Below, piece after piece: positions 1 through 7,927 of a stretch of DNA of 64,000 nt. The stretch is taken from contig CANNGA010000002.1 in assembly GCA_947504035.1 (NCBI GenBank), positions 310,001 through 374,000 of the forward strand, in the 5' to 3' direction. Each line of letters opens with the position of its first letter. Within the stretch, counting starts at the first letter, position 1. Below the pieces are notes generated by a model. The model saw only the letters and a program-made list of their open reading frames with translations, did not search any database and was not told the origin of the DNA. The DNA comes from an uncultured Flavobacteriaceae bacterium (lineage in GTDB: Bacteria; Bacteroidota; Bacteroidia; Flavobacteriales; Flavobacteriaceae). The translations under genes were made by a program, and so were the position numbers.

Positions 1-1701
1 TTGCTCTGTTAACGATAAAATTAATTTAAGACCTAAAGAGCCTACTTTGTTTTTTTCTTTTTCTAAAATTCCAATACCATTATCTGAAACTTCCATACGT
101 AAACCTTCTTTTTTTTCTTCTATTAAAACACGAAGTTTTGGGCTGTTTATCCCATTATAAGCATATTTAATGGAATTAGTTACTAATTCATTTATAATTA
201 ATGCTATGGGTATAGCTTTATCTACAGCAAGATGAATAGGCGTAATTAAAAATTTAGTTTCTATGGGAATATGATAACTATCGATAAGATTTAAAACAAG
301 TTCTTCTACATAGTCTTTAACATTAACTTTTGTTTCTATACCTTCTTGATATAATTTTCTATGTACTAAAGATAAAGCTTCCACACGCTCTCTTCCGGAA
401 GCAATAATTTGTTTGGCAGACTCTTGAGTTAATGACCCACTTTGTAAGTTTAGTAAGCTAGAAATCATTTGTAAGTTATTTTTAACACGATGGTTTAACT
501 CTTTTAAAAGTAATGCTTTTTCTTCTTCACGCTTAGATAATTTTATATTTGTTAGTTGTATATGTTTATATAATTTGTATAAGAGATACGATAACACAGC
601 AAATAATAAAATGCCAAAAGCTAAACCTATAGCGATGTTTTTTCTATTGGTACTAATTTCATTAATACGTTGTATTTCAGTTTCACGTTTATTAATTTCA
701 TACTCAGATTTTATGTGCTCTATTTTTTTAATATTACCCTTATTTATTAAGCTATCTTGATATATTTGATAAATTTCTTGATAGTTAAACGCTTTTTCGA
801 AGTCTTTTTTTTCTTTATTTAAAACAACTAGCATTTTACTGAAATCACGAATTTGTTCCTTTAACCCTGTGTTTTTAGCCATTTCAAAAGCTTGTGTTAG
901 TTTAGCTTCTGCTATGTTATATTTTTTTTCTTTTTTGTGAACTTGTCCAAGTTCTGCTAAATAAATCGATACAGAGTAATAATCTTCAAAATCAGATAAA
1001 ATGTTTATCGCTTTATTAAGTTTTATTTTAGCCTCTTTTAATAGGTTTTTTGAAGCGTAAACCATCCCTAAGTTTCCAAAACTATAACCTAAAATAGGTT
1101 TATAAGTACCTTGGTTTAATTTTAAAACTTTTAGGAAAGTACTTTCAGCTTTATTTAAGTTTCCTGATAAACGGTAAACTTCACCTAGATTCACTAATGT
1201 TAATAAATATTTTCTTTTAAAATTAAATCTATTATATATAGTTAAAGATTTTTCTAGGTAATTTAAAGCCCTAGTGTATTCTTTTTCATTTACATAATGG
1301 GTTGCAATTTGTGTGTGTAATGCAGCTTGATTTTCTACTAAGTTAAGCCTTTCATATATGGATAATGACTTGAATATTACTTGTAATGACTTTGTACTAT
1401 TTCCAAGCCGCTGTTCTATTGATCCTATTTCTTCTAAAGCACCAGCTTGCCTAATGTCATCCTTTAATTCAATAAAAAGTGTTAATGCTTTTTTTGCAAA
1501 ATAAAGAGCACTATCTAATTTAGGATGATAATATGAAATTGTCTCAAACAAAATAGCCTTTTCTGTTATAGATAGATTATTGCGTTCTAGAACTTTAAGT
1601 AAACTATCGGTTTTTTTTCTGTTTTGACTAAAACTAACTATTGGATAACATAGTATAAAAAACGTAAGTATTAAGATATGTTTTTCATATTTTTTATTCA
1701 T
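1..1701 (-). CDS. TPR-containing sensor histidine kinase (HisKA_2 type), 3' end outside window
   Basis: The frame is open from an ATG at 1701 to the window edge (567 codons, no stop). The N-terminus has a signal-like hydrophobic stretch, then a long helical region of the TPR type and one membrane segment (about 590-670). The H-box reads LLLKELNHRVKNNLQ, with the phospho-accepting His near 497. A HATPase_c domain follows, with an N-box (ELVTNSIKYAY) and a G1-like motif (VSDNGIG). This is the architecture of Bacteroidota TPR-HisKA_2 kinases, which sense a periplasmic or cytoplasmic cue and phosphorylate a response regulator. No regulator is visible here; it may lie beyond the left edge. The missing 3' part should contain only the end of the ATPase domain. 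Confidence 0.9.
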   Translation of the reverse strand, partial: MNKKYEKHILILTFFILCYPIVSFSQNRKKTDSLLKVLERNNLSITEKAILFETISYYHPKLDSALYFAKKALTLFIELKDDIRQAGALEEIGSIEQRLGNSTKSLQVIFKSLSIYERLNLVENQAALHTQIATHYVNEKEYTRALNYLEKSLTIYNRFNFKRKYLLTLVNLGEVYRLSGNLNKAESTFLKVLKLNQGTYKPILGYSFGNLGMVYASKNLLKEAKIKLNKAINILSDFEDYYSVSIYLAELGQVHKKEKKYNIAEAKLTQAFEMAKNTGLKEQIRDFSKMLVVLNKEKKDFEKAFNYQEIYQIYQDSLINKGNIKKIEHIKSEYEINKRETEIQRINEISTNRKNIAIGLAFGILLFAVLSYLLYKLYKHIQLTNIKLSKREEEKALLLKELNHRVKNNLQMISSLLNLQSGSLTQESAKQIIASGRERVEALSLVHRKLYQEGIETKVNVKDYVEELVLNLIDSYHIPIETKFLITPIHLAVDKAIPIALIINELVTNSIKYAYNGINSPKLRVLIEEKKEGLRMEVSDNGIGILEKEKNKVGSLGLKLILSLTEQ

Positions 1702-1745
1702 TTATACAGATATGTTATTTTTATGAATAACAAAAGTATTAATGT

Positions 1746-2318
1746 CTAATGTCTAGAAATAATTTTCATTAATGGGTCTATTTTAAAATAATAAATTTTT
1801 GAATTATATTTCATAGAAATAGTAAGGCTATATGAAATATATGTTACAGTAGCTGTTTTAGATGGTTTCGGTTTGGCTGAATTTATAGTTATTCGACATT
1901 TATTGTTTTTAGGTACAAGACAAAGTGTCCCATCTGGTATAGACAAGATATTAGATTTATCTTTATAATCAAAAATACTCTTCCAAGAATTAAGCGTTAT
2001 TGTTTTTTCATCTGGATTTGTTAATGCATTAATATAATCTTTTCCAACATTTGTAATTTCACAAGATATAAAAGAAAAATTTTCTTTTCCTTGTTCTTTA
2101 TCAAAGTTAAATCCAATCTCTATAGTTTCACCTTCAGTGAATTCCGAAAAAATAGGCTCATTAATAGTTGTAAAATTGTCTGCTCGTATGGGATCTTTTA
2201 TAGTTCCTAAGTTAATCGAACAATTATTTATTGATTCATAAAGATTAAGGACGTTTAAAGAAAAACTAATTTTACTTACTGTTTTACCTGCGTTTATTTT
2301 TTTTAATTGAATATTCAT
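1746..2318 (-). CDS. hypothetical protein, 190 aa
   Basis: I do not recognise this family. The protein starts MNIQLKKINAG and has no signal peptide or membrane segment. It alternates short beta-like stretches with charged turns, suggesting an all-beta fold, and ends in a beta-rich segment (YISYSLTISMKY). It lies 44 bp upstream of the kinase gene on the same strand, so the two could be co-transcribed. The AT-rich, Lys/Asn/Ile-rich coding resembles the neighbouring accessory genes. Coding status is supported by length and uninterrupted frame only. Confidence 0.6.
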   Translation of the reverse strand: MNIQLKKINAGKTVSKISFSLNVLNLYESINNCSINLGTIKDPIRADNFTTINEPIFSEFTEGETIEIGFNFDKEQGKENFSFISCEITNVGKDYINALTNPDEKTITLNSWKSIFDYKDKSNILSIPDGTLCLVPKNNKCRITINSAKPKPSKTATVTYISYSLTISMKYNSKIYYFKIDPLMKIISRH

Positions 2319-2531
2319 TCTGTTTTATGCTAAGTATTTAATATTTATTATGGTAATATTTTTTTAATAAAGTAAAAGTTTATAATATAAATGACAAAAA
2401 ATACATTTTTAATTGTAAAAAAATTAACTCTAAAATCAAATCTATTTACTCAATATATAATCTGTTTATTCTCACTTTTATTTTCTTAGTCTTAACCTCA
2501 AATTTGGACTAATCATAAAAACATATATACA

Positions 2532-2634
2532 ATGGCAATAGAATTTAAAAAACGTTACAGCTTCAGAGACAGCTATCCTTATGAATGCTATTACAGAAGA
2601 TAATACCGCTGGAGAACAATTCACCAGCGGTTAA
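2532..2634 (+). pseudogene. possible frameshifted mini-gene remnant
   Basis: From ATG 2532 the frame reads MAIEFKKRYSF and stops early. Removing one A from the A6 run at 2547-2552 gives a coherent 33-residue reading, MAIEFKNVTASETAILM and onward to ENDING residues GEQFTSG before TAA at 2632. The shifted reading has natural protein composition, so this may be a decayed or truncated gene start. The family is unknown, and a chance ORF is also possible. Confidence 0.3.
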
Positions 2635-2828
2635 TATAATTACACCCCGTTTTGTTATGGAGTAACTAAAGCGTATTTTAGGACTAATACATTTACGAAC
2701 GAAAATTTCGAACATATATATGTGGTTTCTTTTTCTACTATCCTTAGGTTTAGGTTAAAAGATAAAACTTTAACTACAACTAAATTTTGATTTTTTGATT
2801 TAGACTAGCGAAAAATAACTCAACATAC

Positions 2829-2859
2829 CTATACGAAATTATGATCCATGATCGTATAG
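2829..2859. terminator. hairpin downstream of the discoidin-domain gene
   Basis: The arms CTATACGA and TCGTATAG (8 bp, perfect) enclose a 15-nt loop. The hairpin lies about 55 bp beyond the stop of the minus-strand gene at 2914. There is no strong T-run, so terminator function is tentative. Confidence 0.3.
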
Positions 2860-2913
2860 TTTAAATGACACTAAAAAAGTATTTTCATAGTTTATGGTTT
2901 TGAAAATTTGCAA

Positions 2914-4026
2914 TTAACGATTTTTTGGTTTTTCACAAGCCTTACTGCCATTTACAGCAAATGTAGTGCGTTTATATCCTGAAGGACAAGTCCAGCATTT
3001 TCCTGTTCCAATATCATAAAACCCTCTGTTACATCCCGCAGATCCTAATTGTTTGGCACGAATAAATTTGGAATTTACTTTTTGAGAACATGCTTTGTTT
3101 GAAGTAACAGGATGTGTTGTGCGATTGTAACCATTAGGACATTTATAGCATTTTCCGTTTGGATCCCAAAAATACCCTGGGCGGCAATCGGTGCCTAATA
3201 AGCCTGTACCCTTACCTCCAGAAATGGTTTTAGTAAGGCGTTCACCACCAGGTTTTTCGCAAGCATTAGGGCCAGTAACAGCAGCTACTGTTCTTTTGTA
3301 ACCAGAAGGGCAACTCCAACATTTTCCAGTACCTATATCATAAACCGAATTGCCACCACAGTTTTTAGGAGTACCTACAGGTGTTGCTTGAGCAAAAACA
3401 GGAGCTATTGTGTTTACCCCTTTTTCAACAATAGTTATACCTTTGTTAATGCCTCGTGTTGTTTCACGCTCGGCCGCATCCGCAGCTTTTTTTATCGTTT
3501 TACCAGTACGAGAAAGGCCCCGTTCTATGTCTTTAATACTATTACCTATTACTTGTACTTCGGCTAAAGAAAGGATGCCTTTAGAATTCATTAATTGTAA
3601 TTTAACGGCGTTAGCTTTTTTATTTACTCTAAATTTTAAAGGGTATTGAATTCCGGGTGAAAACCTGTGAATGTTTTTATTGACACGCTCCCATCTCTGA
3701 CCAGTATAAACTGATATTACAAGATTATCTAATCGTTTTTTACAACAGTCGGTTCTATTCCAAATTAATATTTCTTTTATAGTACTATAACCATCTAAAT
3801 CTACCCGCCACCAAGGGTTTAAAGTTCCACCGTCCTTGGTGTGTGTTACCGATTTACCGTTCCAATTGCCGTTGGTATTTCCATCTACGGCCAACCTTGC
3901 CAATCCATTTGTGCTGTTATAATTACTGGATTGTTTTGCTCTTTTGCCTAAGGCTAGGTTTAACTGTGCATTTACATTACATGTTAGAAAACCTAGACAT
4001 GTTAACATGATCATTGTTTTTTTCAT
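2914..4026 (-). CDS. secreted discoidin (F5/8 type C)-domain protein with three Cys-rich repeats
   Basis: The protein has 370 residues. Residues 1-20 form a signal peptide ending NVNA. Residues about 21-163 form a galactose-binding/discoidin (fucolectin-like) domain: LALGKRAKQSS at the start, then AVDGNTNGNW, WWRVDLDG and IKEILIWNRTD. A short helical linker (165-215) follows, then three repeats of about 36 residues at roughly 222-257, 279-315 and 332-367. Each repeat has the pattern C-x(12)-KC-x2-CP-x-GY-(K/N)RT-x(9)-AC. The lectin domain should bind a sugar at the cell surface or outside the cell; the repeat is common in secreted Bacteroidota proteins but has no role I can name. No C-terminal T9SS sorting domain is evident. 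Confidence 0.85.
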   Translation of the reverse strand: MKKTMIMLTCLGFLTCNVNAQLNLALGKRAKQSSNYNSTNGLARLAVDGNTNGNWNGKSVTHTKDGGTLNPWWRVDLDGYSTIKEILIWNRTDCCKKRLDNLVISVYTGQRWERVNKNIHRFSPGIQYPLKFRVNKKANAVKLQLMNSKGILSLAEVQVIGNSIKDIERGLSRTGKTIKKAADAAERETTRGINKGITIVEKGVNTIAPVFAQATPVGTPKNCGGNSVYDIGTGKCWSCPSGYKRTVAAVTGPNACEKPGGERLTKTISGGKGTGLLGTDCRPGYFWDPNGKCYKCPNGYNRTTHPVTSNKACSQKVNSKFIRAKQLGSAGCNRGFYDIGTGKCWTCPSGYKRTTFAVNGSKACEKPKNR

Positions 4027-4383
4027 GATTTTAATTTTAAATTAAACGTAATAGCTATTTTAGTTCTTTTGAGAGTAATTACGGCTATGTGCTTTAGTGC
4101 ATTTTCTACTGTACACAAAAATAGGTAGCAGTTATACAGTCAAATAATTTGTTTTTAGTTACGATGTGAAATTGAGAAATTAGCAAATTGTATTCTTAAA
4201 AAATGTTATAAACGCTTAATATTTATACACGAACTCACAAATTTGAGGAATAAAAGAAAAAACCATACCGCACAATACATAAAAAATAAGGATATTTTAA
4301 AATGAAAACCTCGATACTAAAAATTTAAATAATGGCTAAAAACTAGTTCTAATGACAGTAGCAAAAGATGAATAACTGTGTAT

Positions 4384-4480
4384 AAAAAATTACTGAGAGC
4401 GCATAATGAGTTACGAAAAAGCAATACGTTTGCGAGCAGTAATTTTACATAACAGTTAATTATAACTACATAGTAACACA
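4384..4480 (+). repeat. island repeat R1 (diverged, partial)
   Basis: This segment matches the middle of the repeat at 10841-10940 over nearly its whole length. It includes the run from AAAAAATTACTG through TTTGCGAGCAGTAATTTTAC to the arm ACATAACAGTTAATTATA. It has more substitutions than R2-R5 and no visible second arm. It is probably an old copy at the left end of the island. Confidence 0.65.
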
Positions 4481-4481
4481 C

Positions 4482-4657
4482 GATGTTTTTCAAGTTTTAT
4501 CAGATAATAGCAATCTTGGACGTGATGCTTCAGAATTTATAATGTCGTTAAACAGGTTTTCTTATAAATCTCAACCATTTTTTATTTGGCTACAGACATA
4601 GATATTTTAATTGTTCGTGTGTTACATCAAAGTATGGATTATGATAAGAATTTATAA
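4482..4657 (+). pseudogene. RelE/ParE-type toxin remnant
   Basis: Reading from 4482 gives DVFQVLSDNSNLGRDASEF followed by a Phe/Tyr-rich strand, and stops at a TAG near 4600. The following frame then reads DIDILIVRVLHQSMDYDKNL to a TAA at 4655. Joined, these match the C-terminal half of ParE toxins: a P/S-N-x-GRD motif, then the ending ILIVRVLHQSMD. The gene has lost its start and carries a frameshift, so it is inactive. It abuts repeat R1. Confidence 0.7.
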
Positions 4658-4756
4658 CTAAAAATTGTTTGCAGCCCTCGTATTTCTATAAAATTACAGT
4701 AAAGCATCAAAGGCATTCTTCAATTTTATGTTATAAATTTGCAGAAATATTAAAAT

Positions 4757-5356
4757 TTGTTAGAGAAAAGACACCAACTTCCACAAAATCAGTGTACAGA
4801 TACCGATTATTTTATTTATTGTTTAGAAGCGGTTGATGCTATTGAAACACATACCGTTACCGACACACAAAAAAACCTAGAACAATTAACCCTAGAATAT
4901 GGCGTAGCTAGTATTTATAACACTTGTGACACCATTGAAGGTTTAGAAACGAGCTTAAATACATTAGTCTTAGACGATCATAATTTTACAAATTATGAAA
5001 TTATCTACATGATCATATCAGGAGAAGCTAATAGCATTTGTATCAATAATTATTACTACAGTTTTCAAGAACTAGCAGAATTATTTGAAGGCAAACTAGC
5101 AGGGAAAATTTTACATTTTTCGAATGCTAAAGTTTTAGATTTAGATGCAGAAGACGCACAATATTTTATAGATATCACTAATGCAAGGGCTGTCTCAGGC
5201 TACGGTTTCGCATATAACGGTGTGAGTAGTGCAAATTTAGATAAAGCATTCTTTAACTTATTTAAAGAAGATGGTGATATGTTAGCTGTTGTAGAAGCGT
5301 TGCATAAAAAATATTATAAGGCCTGTAAATTACTTGATTTTAGATTGTACTATTAA
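4757..5356 (+). CDS. DUF6642 family protein
   Basis: The protein has 199 residues. Features that match DUF6642 are the N-terminal FIYCLEAVDAIETHTVTD, the central YEIIYMIISGEANSICINN and FQELAELFEGKLAGKI, and the C-terminal CKLLDFRLYY. The family is common in Flavobacteriia and its function is unknown. A CHAT-like or Ca-free alpha/beta fold has been suggested for similar lengths, but I cannot support it here. There is no ATG before the conserved region; the likely start is TTG at 4757, preceded closely by an in-frame TAA at 4751. A -7-like box (TAAATTTG, near 4734) lies just upstream. The gene stands alone between repeat copies R1 and R2. Confidence 0.8.
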   Translation: MLEKRHQLPQNQCTDTDYFIYCLEAVDAIETHTVTDTQKNLEQLTLEYGVASIYNTCDTIEGLETSLNTLVLDDHNFTNYEIIYMIISGEANSICINNYYYSFQELAELFEGKLAGKILHFSNAKVLDLDAEDAQYFIDITNARAVSGYGFAYNGVSSANLDKAFFNLFKEDGDMLAVVEALHKKYYKACKLLDFRLYY

Positions 5357-5430
5357 GTCGAGTTCTAATGCCTGCACGCTAGCTTTCTTGATTTTAGCTT
5401 CAACCACTGGATAATCCAATATTAAAAGTG

Positions 5431-5516
5431 TACTGTAATGTTCTGCGTTATGTCACTTTGCTTGGGTGAGAAGCGAAGTTTTCTAACCCAATTTTCTTGG
5501 ATTTTTTTCTTTCTAC
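5431..5516 (+). repeat. solo 3' end of the island repeat
   Basis: This carries the right-arm module TACTGTAATGTTCTGCG followed by TTATGTCACTTTGCTTGG and the AAGCGAAGTTxTxTAACCCAATTTTCTTG tract. The same module lies at 18239-18310 in R4. It sits directly before R2, giving two right ends in tandem. Confidence 0.75.
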
Positions 5517-5558
5517 CTGAATTCGATCTAAGGATTCAGAAAAAAATATTAAGTATTT

Positions 5559-6003
5559 TTTTGTTTCTTTTTGTATCAAGACAAAAAGATATAGAACATT
5601 TGAAAGCTTTAAATAAATGCACAATTTGAGCAAGTGTATAAAATTTTATGCCTGTACAATGCGCTGCAAGCGGCTGAAAATTGAGTTTTAAAAAATTACT
5701 GCGATAGAATAATTAGTTACCAAAAAACAACAAAGCATTTGTGAGCGGCAATTTTAAATAACGGCTAATTACAGCTATACAGTTACGATGCCTCAATTAG
5801 CTTGATATAATTACTATCGATATAAGTCTGCGACATTATATTGTTCTGCGTTATGTAACTTTGCTTGGGAGGAAAAAGCTATTATAAATAACTATTCTTC
5901 TTTTTAGATTTTTTTCCTATCCCAAAAACTTCTTTAAAAATGTAATGGAATACTCTTTTTGCAACTAGGGCAGAGGAGAGGAGGCAAAATGTGTATGGAA
6001 TGG
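5559..6003 (+). repeat. island repeat R2
   Basis: In order it contains: a hairpin at 5567-5588 (CTTTTTGT / ATCAAG / ACAAAAAG); a C segment (GAGCAAGTGTATA); the left arm AAATAACGGCTAATTA near 5756; the module ACTATCGATATAAGTCTGCG; the right arm TTCTGCGTTATGTAACTTTG at 5844-5863; and the tail TTTCTTTAAAAATGTAATGG, ending in GTGTATGGAATGG. R2 and R3 share their inter-arm sequence and form one subfamily. All copies have the same orientation. Confidence 0.8.
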
Positions 6004-6125
6004 CAATAGTAATCTCAGAAATATGAATAAAACAAGATCAGATTTTATATCTTTATAATCCACAATTAGTAATTCAATTATTTTGTTATGTATGGATTGA
6101 ATGAAAACATAGTTTAACTTTTAAA

Positions 6126-7913
6126 ATGGCATTAAAAAATAAAGGGAAATTAAGATGTATTGCTATACTTCAAAAAAATAAATATCTAAAAAAATTAGAT
6201 TTATTAATAAAAGATGTTGTTATAAATATAGGGTTAGAATACGTTAGTATCGCATATAATAAAAGGAGAAATTTAAATAACCAAAATGGTGTAGAGGAAA
6301 TTCAACTTAATGATATAATAATTGTTGAAGCAACTTTATTAAGTCCTAATTTATTTTATGAACTTGGGATAGCTCAAGCTAGTGGAAAACAAATAATCTA
6401 CCTAATTGATCAACATTCAATTGACATTCCGAATAATCTAAGAGCATATTCTGGTTTACCATACGATTATGAAAGAAAAGATTTTAAGGGATTAGATAAT
6501 AGATTAAAAAGGTTATTACTTCAATTGATTAAAGCCCCAAAGAAAAAGTCTTTGGTAGAAGTTTTTCCTACTACTGTTTTTAGACAACCACATGTGATTG
6601 ACTTAGAAAATCTTGACATGCGTACGTTTGAAAATATGTGTTATGAATTATTAGTGCAAATGGGTTACAGACAAGTTGAATGGGAAAAGTCTAATGATAA
6701 TCTAATTGATATGTTAGCTGTTTACCCAAAAACTGACCCTGATGGGTTTGAATATGGAGAACAATGGCTTGTCTCAATATCTCAAAATTTAAAAAACAGA
6801 AAAAGTATTATGATGTTGGAAGAAGATCCAGCATATTTTGTTGATAGAATTTTAAGAGATCGAAAAGAAAGTAATAGATCCCAGTTAAATGAGCATGCTA
6901 CATTTTTATTTATAACTAAAAATTCTACAACTAAAGGTGAAAATTTCATAAGGAGATTAGATGCTAATATTAGAAAAAGAAGATTTAGGTCTTATAATAA
7001 CATAAATATAAGATTTAGACACTGGTCCTTATCAAGGATAGTACAACTTCTTCAGGAATACCCTAGTATTGTGACTAAATATTTTTCAGAAGATTCAAGA
7101 GAGGGTTCTAAATATAGAAAGAACGTGGAAGAATTATATAAGGAAAATATTGCTATCACAGACGAATTACAGAAAGCAAAGGGAGAGTTAGAAAAAGAAA
7201 AGAAATTAAGATTTATAGCTGAAAGAGATGCTGCATGGAAAGATGTTGCCTTTAGAGCGGCACATAAATTAGGTAACCCAATTGATGCAATTGATACTTT
7301 TTTGCAAAGTTTAAAGAAAAGAATCAAAAATGATTGCAAAGATGCATTAGAAATAGCTAACGAAATAGACACATCGGTTGAAGATGCAAAATCAGTAATA
7401 GCTCAATTCAAATCACTAACTAAAGTATTAAATGTTAAAGTTTCGCCTATAGAAATCCTACCTATTTTAGAGCATTCAGCAATGCCATATAAGGAGAAAG
7501 GAATTGATGTAAATATTACTATACGTAAAAAATGTCCAAAGCTTAATGCTGATTCTGAAAGACTAACTGAATGTTTTCAAGAATTATTTGCTAATGCTTC
7601 AATGTGGTTTCATGAAGATGAAGAATTAAATAAAGTGAATATCAAAGTTATTCGCCCAACAAAAGCTAAACTACCAGAAAAGCTTGATAAAAATAACTCT
7701 TATTTAAAGATTACTTTTAGTGATAATGGAAAAGGCGTACCATTAAAACTTAAAGAAAAAATATTTTCTCCATTTATTAGTAAATCTACTCATGGAACTG
7801 GATTAGGTCTTTCATTAGTACAAAGCATAATAGAAAAACATGGAGGAATTATTTATGAAGATGGAATTCCTGCAAATGGAGCACAATTTCAAATATATTT
7901 ACCCATAGCTTAA
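6126..7913 (+). CDS. hybrid histidine kinase with NDT/TIR-like and Mrr-like N-terminal domains
   Basis: The protein has 595 residues and no membrane segment, so it is cytoplasmic. Residues about 8-135 resemble nucleoside 2-deoxyribosyltransferase/TIR-like Rossmann domains (IIIVEATLLSPNLFYELGIA, Glu79). Residues about 155-320 resemble an Mrr-type PD-(D/E)XK domain (FENMCYELLVQMGY, Asp195 in NLIDMLAV). The usual QxK strand reads WLVSISQ, so the catalytic Lys is absent and the domain may only bind. A coiled coil (335-370) precedes a HisKA domain with His380 (FRAAHKLGNPIDAI) and a HATPase_c domain: N490, DNGKG 533-537 and GTGLGLS 557-563. All kinase motifs are present. The response-regulator cyclase gene starts 14 bp downstream, so the two very likely form a cognate pair. 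The sensed ligand is unknown; a nucleotide metabolite or DNA is inferred from the fused domains. Confidence 0.85.
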   Translation: MALKNKGKLRCIAILQKNKYLKKLDLLIKDVVINIGLEYVSIAYNKRRNLNNQNGVEEIQLNDIIIVEATLLSPNLFYELGIAQASGKQIIYLIDQHSIDIPNNLRAYSGLPYDYERKDFKGLDNRLKRLLLQLIKAPKKKSLVEVFPTTVFRQPHVIDLENLDMRTFENMCYELLVQMGYRQVEWEKSNDNLIDMLAVYPKTDPDGFEYGEQWLVSISQNLKNRKSIMMLEEDPAYFVDRILRDRKESNRSQLNEHATFLFITKNSTTKGENFIRRLDANIRKRRFRSYNNINIRFRHWSLSRIVQLLQEYPSIVTKYFSEDSREGSKYRKNVEELYKENIAITDELQKAKGELEKEKKLRFIAERDAAWKDVAFRAAHKLGNPIDAIDTFLQSLKKRIKNDCKDALEIANEIDTSVEDAKSVIAQFKSLTKVLNVKVSPIEILPILEHSAMPYKEKGIDVNITIRKKCPKLNADSERLTECFQELFANASMWFHEDEELNKVNIKVIRPTKAKLPEKLDKNNSYLKITFSDNGKGVPLKLKEKIFSPFISKSTHGTGLGLSLVQSIIEKHGGIIYEDGIPANGAQFQIYLPIA

Positions 7914-7927
7914 TAAATTAGTATAGA

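Larger units (their letters stand above)
2319..2913. other. gene-free AT-rich region with a short broken ORF and a hairpin
   Basis: This 595-bp stretch holds no intact gene. It contains the frameshifted mini-ORF at 2532-2634 and the inverted repeat at 2829-2859, both listed separately. The segment 2319-2500 is very AT-rich and probably carries the promoter of the 190-residue protein; I could not place the boxes with confidence. Confidence 0.5.
4027..4756. other. gene-free left edge of the accessory island
   Basis: This 730-bp stretch holds no intact gene. It contains a diverged copy of the island repeat (4384-4480) and the broken ParE gene (4482-4657). At 4333 an ATG opens a reading MAKN followed by stops. 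This resembles the start of a ParD-type antitoxin with a small deletion, but the fragment is too short to call. Confidence 0.5.
5357..6125. other. gene-free spacer made mostly of island repeat
   Basis: This 769-bp spacer contains a solo 3' segment of the repeat (5431-5516) and a nearly complete copy R2 (5559-6003). Short ORFs on both strands fall inside the repeat and are not conserved between copies. A -7-like box (TATCTTTA) near 6048 probably serves the kinase gene at 6126. Confidence 0.7.

Noticed and set aside
5438-5633. Short ORFs on both strands in repeat R2
   Set aside because: They fall within the repeat and their frames are not kept in R3-R5.
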